A DNA stretch of 64,000 bases from Bilabrum cf. latius (Eukaryota; Bigyra: Bicosoecida; Bigyra; Bicosoecida), in contig OZ237743.1 of assembly GCA_965178125.1 (NCBI GenBank), positions 310,001 through 374,000 on the forward strand, written 5' to 3'. A program made the translations under genes and the position numbers. Below, one piece after another: positions 11,109-23,339 of the stretch. Below the pieces are notes generated by a model. That model was given only the letters and a program-made list of their open reading frames with translations. It was not told the DNA's origin and searched no databases. How positions within the stretch are numbered: the stretch's first letter is position 1; each line of letters starts with the position of its first letter.

Positions 11109-11681
11109 GGTAGCTGGAAATGAGTGGTTCTACCGGTCGCAAGCGTGATGCGTAGCGACCAACTCGGAATATTGCACCTTGATCGGAATGGCGTTCATGC
11201 CGCCATGAACATGGGATGATAAGCTTTTGGTTGTAATCATGGTCTATGCACATTTTGCAGAAGTGCACGCATGGAGCCGAGGCATGCATGAGACCTGGGT
11301 GGAGGTGAATTTCAGATACAAACGCAAAGATGCGATATATTGGGGAACGCTTGGGCTGCATGTCCTTCTTCATGGTACATTGGCAATCTGTGTTTGTTCT
11401 ATATGTGCTGCTTCGAGTGTCGGTAAGAGCGAGCAGGCGCTATCACTGATTGCTAGAAGTCTGACCGGGACCTAAGCTACTGGCAGGAGCAAGTGGGCCT
11501 GAAGATCTGCAGCCATGACAAGTGTTGGGGGATTGAATTGTATTAAGCTAATGTGACCGATTGTATCGCGGTCCTAAAGCCAGTTGTACTCGTGTCCACT
11601 CTATTGATACCCTCACGAGAACTTGAGCTGCTGCTTGCAGGATACATAATGCCAGCTGCGCACCTGGTATGAGCGAACGCA
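11109..11681. other. Intergenic spacer of the array
   Basis: Lies between the signal-peptide frame and the end of the SAM-tail gene. I see only short shadow frames and no RNA gene. It recurs at 21470-22042 and 33886-34458, so it belongs to the repeated unit. Confidence 0.5.
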
Positions 11682-12989
11682 TCAAGCCGCCATCCTTGCA
11701 CACGCAAGCCGGACCGCAGCACGGTCCCCCACCCGCTTCAGTCCAAGAGCCTCCGCCAGCTCGCCATCCGTCGTGGCAGCCAGCTCCCACACAGACCTCA
11801 CATGCTGCTGCCGACACCGTGATGCGGCATCCGCAAGCCCAAGCGCCTCCAGGAGATCGCAGGCAGACCCAGAGGGCATGCCAGCAGCAGCCCCAGCAGG
11901 CGCATGCTCATGCTCCTACCCGTCGCCCTTGCCCTTGCCCTTGCCCTTGCCCTTGCCCTTGCCCTTGCCCTTGCCCTTGCCCTTGCCCTTGCCTACATGC
12001 TGGCTCTCGCCCGGCCCCTTGTCTCGATCCTCCGCGCTTTCCCCTCCAGCCAACCCTGACCCCTACAGCCTGTCCGGCTTGCACAGAGACTCGACGGTCT
12101 TGCTTACCAGCGATAGGCCCGATAATGACTCGCAGGCAGCGTGGCGGGAATCCAGGAGCCACCACTGCAGCTGCCGAATCGACATGCCAAGGACAAGGGG
12201 CGACGAGGAAGAGACAGGGGTCGCACCCGTCCCACTGCCACCACCAGCACCTACACCTGAGGAGGCGCCTTCGCTGCATCCATCATGCCCTGCAAGTGCC
12301 TCGCGAATCCCATGTGCAAGCGCTCTCGCTTCCTGACCCGCCATGCCACCGCCACCAGGCACTGCCTCGGGCATGGCAAACACAACCACCGCCGATGCCA
12401 GTCGCAGCACATCGTTGCGAGAGGCGCCGCGCAGGAGCTCTCCCAGCGGAACCATCTCCAGCAGTCCCGCGGCCGTGCCATCTGCCACCGACTGCAGCAC
12501 GCTCGTGTCAGCGTCGATGGCAAGCGACAGGTCCTTGCGCAGAGGCGAGGCCGCCGGACTCATCGCGATCAATCGAGTGCGCTTGGCCTGCTTGATTGCC
12601 GCGGCCGTCAAGCCATCACTGTTCCTCCCATCATCCACGGCACTGTCTGCCTGCAGGAGCAGACGGGAGGACGGCGGCGTGCTTCCCATCGCAGCCGAGG
12701 CACCGCTGCCTGCCACCAGCCGGAGAGAAACGTCGCGTAGGACGTGTGTTCCCACCCCACACAGGTCCACAGCCGCCCATCGCATGCTGCTGGTGACCTG
12801 ATCATTGAGCTCTTGCGACTGTTGCCAGTGAGCGGTAGACTCAGCTACCACGAACCATGACTCATGAAGCGCGCTGTACAGCCAAGTGGCAGCCCAAGCT
12901 TGATGAGCGGGCACATGCGTGAGGCTCCGGATGAGCCACTTCGTTTGTGTCAGAAACGAACTATTGCAGCAGGCTGCAGTTCTCGCCAA
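11682..12989 (-). CDS. SAM-tail family protein, copy 1
   Basis: With two TAGs read as Gln, the frame spans 436 codons to TGA at 11682-11684. An Ala/Leu-rich N-terminal part has SVADGTAAGLLEMVPLGELL. A middle segment reads GMSIRQLQWWLLDSR. A Gly-Lys repeat follows from a CTTGCC minisatellite. The C-terminal 60 residues (LLEALGLADAASRCRQQHVR, then WELAATTDGELAEALGLKRV and GDRAAVRLACARMA) match a SAM-type helical bundle, usually a protein-protein or RNA-binding module. The start is unsure: the frame stays open to 13022 and so overlaps the start of LRR-A copy 2. An internal ATG at 12785 would leave about 200 bases for a divergent promoter. Function is not recognised. Confidence 0.6.
11926..11993 (+). 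repeat. (CTTGCC)n minisatellite in SAM-tail copy 1
   Basis: About 11 tandem copies of CTTGCC, read on the - strand as Gly-Lys repeats. The counterpart at 22287-22342 is 12 bases shorter and the one at 34704-34780 has sequence variants, so the length varies between copies while the frame is kept. Confidence 0.85.
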
Positions 12990-12990
12990 T

Positions 12991-14603
12991 ATGGTGCACT
13001 ATATGATACAAGAATAGCGCATACCGGATGCCTATCGCAGCCCGTACAGAAGCATCACCTCAATCGTGAGGAGCCAAGCAAGTTTTGCTGGTATCATCGC
13101 GAATAGCATCGCGTCTCATACACGGGGCTATAGCAAGTCTTGTACATGATAGTATTATGTCAGCATGTGTATTTACTCAAGTCTCTGCAGGTTTCATCTG
13201 ACGGCATGCACGAGAGCTACAAGGAAGGCAGGAACGATTTTGCTCCCGAATGCACGTCGTTTTGGCATTTCCTGTGGGCGATCAGGCAGGGGTACTCCAG
13301 CGCCACAATGCCTTCCGGGTCGGGCATGGCAGGCTTGAAGCAGCTGCTGGCGCTGCTGCCTTCGGATGGCATCCGGTTGAAGTCGCTGCGGCTTGTGGAC
13401 GAGACGATCGATGTTTCGGTCGCCAGGTTGCTTTGCGAGATGGTATGTTTGGACGTGGAGGGCCATAGCTTGTCTTGCTTGCATCTGAAGGACTGCATGT
13501 GGAAGCCAGGCGCCATGGCAGCACTGGCTCCGTCGATGCTGCACTCGGGGAGGTCGAATCGCCTGGAAGCACTCCTATTGCAGAGCACTTCTGGCGAGCA
13601 ATCGGTGAAAGGAGCCCCTCAGGATCTGTTCGAGTCGCTCGGGTAGGTGGTAGGAGACTCGCGGTGCAGCTTGTATGCGCTGAGCCTGGTGGGCATGCTC
13701 GGATGGGATTCTTGTTCTGGAAACACTGAAGGGCCAGCCTATGTTGGCCTGTATCGGCGGAATGCCCCGATAGCGAAGGGCATGCTGAGCAACAGAAGCA
13801 TTCGGTATTTGTCGACTGGGGACTGCGTGGTGAACACAGAGCAGCTGGTCACGTGGGCCGATGCTCTGGCCAAGCATCGCTGGTTGCGGCAGCTGCTGAT
13901 TTCCTTCCGGCCAAACTCGCCCCAAGAATTTGTCACCTTCGGGGGTTCTGTAGCTAGGTTTGTGCGTGAGAGCGTTAGCATCAGGCACCTGATGCTATTT
14001 TACAGCGTTGAGAGGCATCGACGGACTGAACTGCCACCATTGGACCTATTGCGGGCTGCAGTGAGGCAGAACAGAGCGCTGCTGTCGATGTCGATTGGAT
14101 GGAATGGCAGTGAGTATCACCGAAGACTTCAGTAGTTCAATCGTCAGCATAACATGAATTTGGAGGCGGTGGCGGCCAATCCTCGGATGGTGTTCTACGA
14201 CTGGTGCACGTTAGTCACTACCTACAAGAATGAGAATGTCGAGCCAGTGATGTTGCCGAGGCTCCAAAAGTACCAATCCAGGCAGTCAAGGCTGTGGGCC
14301 TTGGTACAACATAGGACCGCTGCACAGGCTCACCGGGATGCGAGGCTAGTGTGGCGAGCTGCAGCAGAGGGCAGGCCTCTAGAGCTCGCGAAGCGACTGC
14401 GGCTCGGGGTGATGGCAGGTGGCGCGGAACGGAAAAGGCTGGTATCAGGCAGATTATTAAACGCGGCGCAAGCAGCGGAGGCAGGTGGGCATAGGGAATG
14501 CGCTCTGCTGGTGCGCCGGTCAGTAGCGCGGGAGCTGAACCGACGGGCAGTGTGTTTTGGCAAGTTGGGATGCGTGCCAGGGTGTTCCTGCCTGGTGCTG
14601 TGA
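12991..14603 (+). CDS. LRR-A copy 2
   Basis: Exon 1 12991-13065, predicted intron 13066-13190 (GTGAGG to CTCTGCAG), exon 2 13191-14603 ending in TGA. Same domain layout as copy 1. In-frame TAGs lie at the same codons (13644-13646 after FESLG, and after RRLQ). Differences from copy 1 are scattered substitutions, many of them amino-acid changes in the loops of the LRR part. It overlaps the antiparallel SAM-tail frame at its 5' end. Confidence 0.7.
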
Positions 14604-14687
14604 GGCTAACCCAAATCATTTTAGATCCACGCAGCTTGACTACGGCCCAGCACACCCACAGTTGAAGCAGACTAGTAGCTGCGGCGG

Positions 14688-15071
14688 TTGCTGTTTGGTA
14701 AGAGTGTAGTCAAGCGGGCCATCGTACTCGGGAGAGAATGCAAGCTGGCCATGCCAATTACTGACCGTGACGAGGCGGGCTTGAAGCTGGTTAATCCCCA
14801 GCTGCGGACCAAGCTGACGACAGGGGGGCATAGGACCTCAAAAAAGAGAAGAGCCGTACATGTTCGACGCCCAGGTGTGGCAATGTAGGGCACGGAATCG
14901 TTTGTGACAGCGGCTACAGTTCCAGACGGTGTCCACCACCCGATGATCCGAGCGAAGCAGAGGCTCTGGATCAGAAGGGAGCTGGCGATGAAGTGGACAC
15001 ATGGATGGATAGTTGGTACAAGCACGTCGGCCGATCATTGCATGCAGTCCTTCCGGGTATCGCCGTGGTGA
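14688..15071 (+). CDS. Conserved frame between LRR-A and LRR-B, unit 2
   Basis: Counterpart of the frame at 4327. It ends at TGA 15069-15071. One of the TAG codons of the other copies is CAG here (GCG AAG CAG AGG). Coding status is uncertain. Confidence 0.25.
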
Positions 15072-15496
15072 GGAGCAAAGGAGGACAGTGGGGACACAGA
15101 CGTTCTGCTTGGCTAGCGCATCAGTGCCTGAAGAAGTCATTGGACGAGCAGAGGCCAAAGTCATCGGGACATAGTTGAGGAAGAAGAAGGAGAGGAATAT
15201 GGTTTGAGATACAATGCTAAAAGCAGAATGAAGTACGAGCTGCGACCTGCCACCGCGTCGGCCGTTTCAGCCTCTGTTTGTCGGCGATCAGTATGTGCGA
15301 CACAGGTGCAAGCGTCGACGGCATAGTACGCCGGCGGGGTCCAGCTCATGGGAATATAAATGCGACTTCGCTACAGCTTTTGACCTGCCACGGCCTAGCC
15401 CCCCACCCTGCATTGCTGGCAGATTGATTCTCCTTCTCAGATCTAGCTCTTTCAGAAATATCTTTACAATTTTAGCGGTCTGCAGGCTTTGGCAGC

Positions 15497-17108
15497 ATGG
15501 TGGATTGCATTATACAGGAATGGCTACCACTCGATACCTATCGGAGCCCGTACAGAAGCATCACCTCGATCGTGAGACGCCAGTTTCCGCCTCAAGTCGA
15601 ACACGAACAGTTTGCGAGAGAAGGAGCCCGCTGCACCGCATGCTTGCATGGGTTCCATTTCTTGATCTATAAGACAGTTGTCATTGCAATTTCTGCAGGT
15701 TTCTTCTGACGGCATGCACGAGAGCTACAAGAGAGGCAGGAACGATTTTGCTCCCGAATGCCAATCCCTTCGGCAATTTCTGTGGGCGATCAGGCAGGGG
15801 TACTCCAGCGCCACAATGCCTTCTGGATCGGGCATGGCAGGCTTGAAGCGGCTGCTGGCGCTGCTGCCTTCGGATGGCATCCGGTTGAAGTCGCTGCGGC
15901 TGGTTGACGAGACGATCGATGTTCCGGTCGCCAGGTTGCTTTGCGAGATGGTATGTTTGGACGTGGAGGGTCATGGCTTGTCTTGCTTGCATCTGAAGGA
16001 CTGCATGTGGAAGCCAGGCGCCATGGCAGCACTGGCTCCGTCGATGCTGCACTCGGGGAGGTCGAATCGTCTGGAAGCACTCCTCTTGCAGAGCACTGGC
16101 AAGCAATCGGTGAAAGGAGCCCATCAGGATCTGTTCGAGTCGCTCGGGTAGGTGCTAGGAGACTCGCGGTGCAGCTTGTATGCGCTGAGTCTGATGGGTA
16201 TGCTCGGATGGAGTCACCCCTATGGTCCGGTTGAAGGTGTGGACTGGACTTGCATGTATCGGCGCAATGCCTTGGTGGCCAGGGGCATGCTTAGAAACAC
16301 AAGCATTCGGTATTTGTCGACTGGGGACTGCGTAGTTGATACAGAGCAGCTGGTCGCGTGGGCCGATGCTCTGGCCACGAGCTATTCCTTGCGGCAGCTT
16401 CTTGTGTCGTTTCATCCTGTGACGAACGAAGCCCGCATTGCGCTCGGTGCACCAGTGGCAAGGATCGTGCGTGAGAACGTGAGCATCAGGCACCTGATAT
16501 TGTTGTACGACATGGAGGACAAATGGGCGACGGTGCCGCCTCCGTTGGACCTGCTGCGGGCAGCAATCAAATAGAACAGAGCGCTGCTATCGGTATCGGT
16601 CGGATGTGATGGATGCGAGTTCTACGACAGTAGGAAAGTTTTTTATACAGAGCACGACAAGAATCTGGATGCCATTGCGATGAATTTCCGGGTCGTGTTT
16701 TACGACTGGTGCACGCGATCGATGACATTCAAGAACGAGAATGTCGAGCCTGTGATGTTGCCGAGACTCCAGGAGTACCAGTCCAGGCAGTCCAGGCTGT
16801 GGGCCTTGGTACAGCATAGGACCGCTGCGCAGGCTCACCGGGATGCAAGGCTAGTGTTGCGAGCTGCAGCGGAGGGCAGGCCCCTAGAGTTGGCGAAACG
16901 ATTGCGGCTCGGGGTGATGGCAGGTGGGGCGGAACGGCAAGTGCTTGTATCAGGCAGCTTGCTAGACGCGGGGCAAGCGGCCGAGGCAGGCGGGCATAGG
17001 GAATGCGCTGTGCTAGTGCGCCGGTCGGTAGCGCGAGAGGTGAACCGAAGGACCATTCATCGTGGCCTGACAGAAGGTATGCCGACGTGGTCGTGCCTGA
17101 TGTCTTAA
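15497..17108 (+). CDS. LRR-B copy 2
   Basis: Exon 1 15497-15571, predicted intron 15572-15698, exon 2 15699-17108 ending in TAA. Nearly identical to copy 1. A notable change just after the splice acceptor (TTCTTCTGACGG instead of TTCATCTGACGG) is Ser to Ser in the spliced frame. It keeps the TAG-for-CAG codon seen in LRR-B copy 1. Confidence 0.7.
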
Positions 17109-17413
17109 TGCATTGTCTGAGTCAAGTAAGAATGTGTGTTCGCTAACATTCCCACGTCTTGAGAGTGGAACAAGTAATCCGGATGTTTTACGATCAGATT
17201 CCAAAGAATCCGGGAAAGCATGCGTGCAAAAGCGGCTCTCATGGAGCGGTTTTGCTTGCGGGGTGTAATTCTTGACCCAACTATCACCAAAGAATACCCC
17301 ATCCGCTGGTCGAGACCCATAGAACGAGCAAAAGGCCACCGGTTCACAACATACAACCACATGGTCTCTGGGTTTCAGTGCCACTGCGTGTTGCCGGGTC
17401 AGGCCAAAGCCTG

Positions 17414-20400
17414 TCAGGTGGCCTCCCTTTGCGCTAGCTAAGTGCTCGTTTGCCAAACAAGCTTGCCAGGCAGGTCTTCATCATCAGGTAAGTACACTCG
17501 GATGTACATCGTGTCAGTCACAGGAGACTTCACGAACCATCGGTTCAATCCACGTATGGCCTTGCAAGACTTGTGCCTGGACATAGGCTCCCCGCGAAGA
17601 CCAGGCGTATCCTCCAGTGCTGCCCAGTGGGCCTTGAATGAGAAAGACTCAGGAGGATGGCGGAGATCGACAACGCTCTAACAGGAAGGGATCTGCACAT
17701 TGAATGAAGAGAAGTGGCCTTTCTATTCTCCCGCCGACATCCACGGACAGTCATCGTACAGCTCCACAGCAGCCGCGATCTTGGGAGCTTCGGCCGGCTT
17801 GTCAGTTGTCGAGAGATAGCAGAGCCAGACGGACACCGTAGCGAATGCTTCAGATCGGAGGCCTCCTGGATTGCAATACACGTCACCGTTTCGCTGAGGA
17901 AATGCTGCTGTCGTGCTATGCTTCTGTTCCCGTGCGCGTGCTGTCGTACGGCCGCCAGCAGCAGCGCCTCCAGCACCAGTAGGCCAACCAGCAGCACGTT
18001 CAGCACCTCCAGCACCAGCACCAGCACCAGCACCAGCACCAGCACCAGCACCAGCACCAGCACCAGCACCAGCACCAGCACCAGCACCAGCACCTGCAGA
18101 CTACTCCATCTGCAAGTCACGAAACATGGCGTAGCTGAGCTCGACCGATACAATCACATCACGGGTCTATAAGTTCAGAACTTTCTACGCGTTGCTTCGT
18201 GTAGAAGAAGTCGGGAGCCTAGGCAGACGTCCACTGATCCGTTCAGATCTCGCCTCGCGTGAGTCGACGAGTTCAGTGCGCAACAATGGGCGATATTCCG
18301 AACCGAGCAGGCCGCCAGAGCGTCCCCTTGCTGCCATTGGGTGACGGTCTTCAATGGCGGGCTTCAGGTACATCCGAAATAGCGGTGCATTCTCCGCAGC
18401 TACACAAATTCCACCCACAAGCTTCTAGAAGCAGCCGCAATGGCATGTCCTTAACAAGTCGTGGCAGCCTTGCCGCCCTGTGCTGCTCCCGGTTCGTGGA
18501 CAGTATGCGCATCGCTTTGGAAGGAGGGATCCGGTCGGAATCGCCCATCCATCCATGGACTCGATATTGCCAAGAATTATCTTGCGAGTGCGCCCGGTGC
18601 ACGTTAGCCGGAGTCTATCTGGAGCTGGGGTGTCGTCTTTCTTCATTAAAGGTTTGATTGGGGCAGCTAGTTTAGCATCGCGAGCGTTCGCCAGCAGAAG
18701 GTTGCGAGCGGGACCGCTGCCGGCTCGAACAGTCTGCAGGGCAGAAGCCATGATCGAAAGGGCCCTAGCAACCCTGGGGGCTGCAAACGATGTACCCTAC
18801 GTAAAACGTGTCGGCCTGTCAACTGAGCACTCCGTGTCATCCACTGGATCCGGTGTAGCACATCCGCTGCCGCTGCACACTTCTGAAGGCTGAGGCGCCC
18901 TGGGCACAGTCGTGCATTTGAGCAACAGATCAGTTATGGACTCGCCGTGTGCGAACATATCGACGTAGTATCCCCAATCTGAGAAGCCAGACATGGGAAT
19001 CTCCTCTCCTGCTTCGGTACGCCGGCTCAAGGTCTGCACGGAGCCCACACAGAGTGGTGACCTAGAGTAGCACGGGAGCCAAACGTCCACGCTCGGCCTG
19101 CTAGACATTCGTGAAGCAATCCGGGGTCGCTTAACTTGTCCAATGCCGCCATTACCGGCGGCGGCAGTCGCCACAAAACCGTAGCGCAACAGAATCTCGA
19201 AGGATCTATCCACTTCTTTCATAGCCAGACCGTGAGACTGCACTTTCTCTCCAATGGAGATCTAGACCACCCCGAGCACGGACTCCTCTCTATACGCGGA
19301 CCCACGAGCGGCCCTGGTGACAGCCTGAATCCTCTGAGCCACCCTTTCGATCATTGCCAAGCCCCACCCAATGACGGATGCACGCCGCTCGGGTGTCGAT
19401 AGGCACAGTCTGCTCCAGCACGACCCACTACCAGCAGGTAGCTCCAACTGATGGCCTTCGGCAGCGTCGGTCTCACCTTCGCTGAATATCGCGATTGGAA
19501 CCACAATGGACTGAGTACCCCTAGCTGCTTCAGTTGCCACCACAGTGCCGTGGCTGTCGCGTTTGTCTCTTGGCGTATACGCCTTGTTCTCTCGGCCCGG
19601 TGTGTTCCAGAGTAGTCCCTCAACATCTGGCTGCCTCATGGCTGCACCTCGTGCCACCCGACTCGTGGACCCTGGTACCACGTGCCCGCCCGCAATCGCG
19701 AAGATCTCTTCCTCCAGTCCAGTGAAGTCTCGTTTCTGCTGAAACTCATCATAGGAGTATACGACCGCCGTATCCAGCACAAAAATCACCTGATTCAGCG
19801 CAAGTAGGCTTGAAGTAATGGGGAATTCGGTGGTTTCCTCACGAACGGCTTCATGTACACGCCACAGCGGACTCATAAAGGGCTGGCCAGCTGCGCTGTG
19901 GGATGGACCTGCTGCAGTACGAGAATCGTGGGCAGGGTCAGCACCACCGGGTACAGTGCCACCGACTCTACCGGTAGTACCAGCCGCCACAGACGATCCT
20001 ATCCCAGCGGTCCGTCCACCCGTCAGTGGACTTACCTATCTATGCACGCCATCAAGCAATGGAACACTCCCAGCCTTCGATGATGTCGCTGTCTGAATCA
20101 GATTGGTCCCTGCCTCGCTGTCTTTGCCTACAACAGGCGTTGAGTTCGGTTCCAGCTGCGTGCTCCCGAGACCAGAGCCGCTGCTGCACGGCGGCTCTGA
20201 TGCGGTGCCGTTTGTACTCTCGGTCCCAACGGAGCATGCACAGCCAGAGCACGACTCCTCGCTGCCGCGCAGACCTGCCAGCTTCACGGGGTGGTCAGGG
20301 TAGTGCACGCGCACCAGCCCGCTCTTCACGATGAGTGCCTGCACCGTGGATCCCACACACGCTGCCATGCCGATGGACGACGGCTGTGGGATGAAGGCCC

Positions 20401-21166
20401 CGCTGGACATGCTGGCCTTGCCCAGCTGCTGGATGCCGCGCAGCACCTCTATCACGGCGCCAAGGCCAGCTACAGCCGGCTTGGGGGACGCGAGCTGGAA
20501 GGCGAGCTTGCGCCATGCGGTGTGAGCGAAGCTCCGGGGAGCTCCATGCTGGTCGTTGCGATCCGGTCCGGGCGCGTAGCCGTTGATGTTGAGGTGCTGG
20601 ATGTACTGCAGCCCGCCGTCCTGGGTCTCTGTGCCTCGGGCCAGTCGGTCGAGGTGGGCGGCGGCAGTAGCGAGGGCGGTCCTCTTGGCCTCTGCTGCCA
20701 CGAGGCCCCACACCATCTCGGTGTCCGGGTGGCGGCTGCTGCTTGTCGCGAATGCCGAGGACTGCAGAGCGGCCTGCACCTGGCACAGGGGCTTGAGGAC
20801 AGGGGCGGCGTTGCCCGGCAGGCTGGTCATGGCAGCGAGCTTGCGGGCGCATCCAGCCGCGAAGCTCTGCAGGCCGAGCAGGTGAGCGGATGCACCGCTC
20901 GAGGTGGCGGCGCCGTCAGTGTGCTTGATGCCGATGATACCAGGAGCACCCGCGTGCTGCAGCTCATGCAGCGCTTCGATCAGCCCGCTCGCGGCGTCGT
21001 GCATGGCCTTGCCGACCTCTCTCGGGTCCATGTCCGTGACGAAGTCGACGAAGCGCTCCGCCGACAGCTCCTGTCCTTGATCCATCCAGTACATCATGTG
21101 CTTGCATTGATCATGCGCAGGCTGGGAGTCTGGCGCTGGAGGCGGATCGTGCTTGGATTTCCCCAT
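17414..21166 (-). CDS. Subtilisin-family protease-like protein, copy 2
   Basis: 1251 codons with TAG as Gln, nearly identical to copy 1 at 7053-10805. The same catalytic Asp, His, Asn and Ser contexts are present, with the same Ala-Gly linker at 18011-18096. By eye only isolated substitutions separate the two (for example 20567 and 19659). Such similarity fits a very recent duplication, gene conversion or an assembly repeat. Confidence 0.8.
18011..18096 (+). repeat. (ACCAGC)n minisatellite inside subtilase copy 2
   Basis: Same hexamer array as in copy 1, apparently the same length. Codes for an Ala-Gly linker on the - strand. Confidence 0.85.
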
Positions 21167-21259
21167 TGTGAGAGGCTGCTGATTGTGGGTTCGCTCGGCG
21201 TTGGGGCCCGCGTCGTCTGCGATGAGAGCGAAGTCGGCGCAAGGATACGATGGATTACT

Positions 21260-21469
21260 TCATATGATCAGCGAGCTAGTGAAGCAAGCCAATAATCTCT
21301 CACTGGCGTCTGACGGCATTGCGTCGAGCTTGGGATCAATAACCGACGGAGACTTCTTGAGCTCGGTTGTCCGAGTCCTGCGGCGCACTCGGTGGGCTCT
21401 TGATGGCAAGTCACCCAGAGCTAATGGCAACAGCACTGTGAGCAGACAAAGCGATGCCAGCGTGCGCAT
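21260..21469 (-). CDS. Signal-peptide-bearing short frame upstream of subtilase copy 2
   Basis: Identical in layout to 10899-11108: an N-terminal signal peptide, an Arg-rich stretch and a TGA stop in the same frame as the downstream subtilase. Probably a 5' exon; splice sites are not resolved. Confidence 0.5.
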   Translation of the reverse strand: MRTLASLCLLTVLLPLALGDLPSRAHRVRRRTRTTELKKSPSVIDPKLDAMPSDASERLLACFTSSLII

Positions 21470-22042
21470 GGTAGCTGGAAATGAGTGGTTCTACCGGTCG
21501 CAAGCGTGATGCGTAGCGACCAACTCGGAATATTGCACCTTGATCGGAATGGCGTTCATGCCGCCATGAACATGGGATGATAAGCTTTTGGTTGTAATCA
21601 TGGTCTATGCACATTTTGCAGAAGTGCACGCATGGAGCCGAGGCATGCATGAGACCTGGGTGGAGGTGAATTTCAGATACAAACGCAAAGATGCGATATA
21701 TTGGGGAACGCTTGGGCTGCATGTCCTTCTTCATGGTACATTGGCAATCTGTGTTTGTTCTATATGTGCTGCTTCGAGTGTCGGTAAGAGCGAGCAGGCG
21801 CTATCACTGATTGCTAGAAGTCTGACCGGGACCTAAGCTACTGGCAGGAGCAAGTGGGCCTGAAGATCTGCAGCCATGACAAGTGTTGGGGGATTGAATT
21901 GTATTAAGCTAATGTGACCGATTGTATCGCGGTCCTAAAGCCAGTTGTACTCGTGTCCACTCTATTGATACCCTCACGAGAACTTGAGCTGCTGCTTGCA
22001 GGATACATAATGCCAGCTGCGCACCTGGTATGAGCGAACGCA

Positions 22043-23338
22043 TCAAGCCGCCATCCTTGCACACGCAAGCCGGACCGCAGCACGGTCCCCCACCCGCTTC
22101 AGTCCAAGAGCCTCCGCCAGCTCGCCATCCGTCGTGGCAGCCAGCTCCCACACAGACCTCACATGCTGCTGCCGACACCGTGATGCGGCATCCGCAAGCC
22201 CAAGCGCCTCCAGGAGATCGCAGGCAGACCCAGAGGGCATGCCAGCAGCAGCCCCAGCAGGCGCATGCTCATGCTCCTACCCGTCGCCCTTGCCCTTGCC
22301 CTTGCCCTTGCCCTTGCCCTTGCCCTTGCCCTTGCCCTTGCCTACATGCTGGCTCTCGCCCGGCCCCTTGTCTCGATCCTCCGCGCTTTCCCCTCCAGCC
22401 AACCCTGACCCCTACAGCCTGTCCGGCTTGCACAGAGACTCGACGGTCTTGCTTACCAGCGATAGGCCCGATAATGACTCGCAGGCAGCGTGGCGGGAAT
22501 CCAGGAGCCACCACTGCAGCTGCCGAATCGACATGCCAAGGACAAGGGGCGACGAGGAAGAGACAGGGGTCGCACCCGTCCCACTGCCACCACCAGCACC
22601 TACACCTGAGGAGGCGCCTTCGCTGCATCCATCATGCCCTGCAAGTGCCTCGCGAATCCCATGTGCAAGCGCTCTCGCTTCCTGACCCGCCATGCCACCG
22701 CCACCAGGCACTGCCTCGGGCATGGCAAACACAACCACCGCCGATGCCAGTCGCAGCACATCGTTGCGAGAGGCGCCGCGCAGGAGCTCTCCCAGCGGAA
22801 CCATCTCCAGCAGTCCCGCGGCCGTGCCATCTGCCACCGACTGCAGCACGCTCGTGTCAGCGTCGATGGCAAGCGACAGGTCCTTGCGCAGAGGCGAGGC
22901 CGCCGGACTCATCGCGATCAATCGAGTGCGCTTGGCCTGCTTGATTGCCGCGGCCGTGAAGCCATCGCTGTTCCTCCCATCATCCACGGCACTGTCTGCC
23001 TGCAGGAGCAGACGGGAGGACGGCGGCGTGCTTCCCATCGCAGCCGAGGCACCGCTGCCTGCCACCAGCCGGAGAGAAACGTCGCGTAGGACGTGTGTTC
23101 CCACCCCACACAGGTCCACAGCCGCCCATCGCATGCTGCTGGTGACCTGATCATTGAGCTCTTGCGACTGTTGCCAGTGAGCGGTAGACTCAGCTACCAC
23201 GAACCATGACTCATGAAGCGCGCTGTACAGCCAAGTGGCAGCCCAAGCTTGATGAGCGGGCACATGCGTGAGGCTCCGGATGAGCCACTTCGTTTGTGTC
23301 AGAAACGAACTATTGCAGCAGGCTGCAGTTCTCGCCAA
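22043..23338 (-). CDS. SAM-tail family protein, copy 2
   Basis: 432 codons to TGA with TAG as Gln. Same protein as copy 1 except for a Gly-Lys repeat two units shorter and single substitutions (for example NSDG followed by F instead of L). The start is uncertain for the same reason: the frame overlaps the first exon of LRR-A copy 3 on the other strand. Confidence 0.6.
22287..22342 (+). repeat. (CTTGCC)n minisatellite in SAM-tail copy 2
   Basis: About nine hexamer copies, two fewer than at 11926. Length change in multiples of six keeps the Gly-Lys frame. Confidence 0.85.
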
Positions 23339-23339
23339 T

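Larger units (their letters stand above)
2622..12990. repeat. Tandem array unit 1 (LRR-A, LRR-B, subtilase, SAM-tail)
   Basis: First full unit of a direct tandem array. Every gene recurs 10,349-10,361 bases downstream (LRR-B 5136 and 15497, subtilase start 10805 and 21166, SAM-tail start 12989 and 23338). From inside LRR-B to the next LRR-A the two units look almost identical. The few differences seen include 9293 and 19654, and the CTTGCC count. Confidence 0.85.
12991..23339. repeat. Tandem array unit 2
   Basis: Second full unit with the same gene order and orientation as unit 1. LRR-A copies 1 and 2 differ at a few percent of sites, whereas LRR-B to SAM-tail is nearly identical, so the most recent duplication or conversion covered about 10 kb. 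Confidence 0.85.

Noticed and set aside
11669-12595. 304-308-residue + strand frame rich in Cys-Pro and Leu-Pro repeats (also 22030-22944 and 34398-35372)
   Set aside because: Antisense shadow of the SAM-tail genes across the CTTGCC array. The - strand frame has domain-like content and conserved ends.
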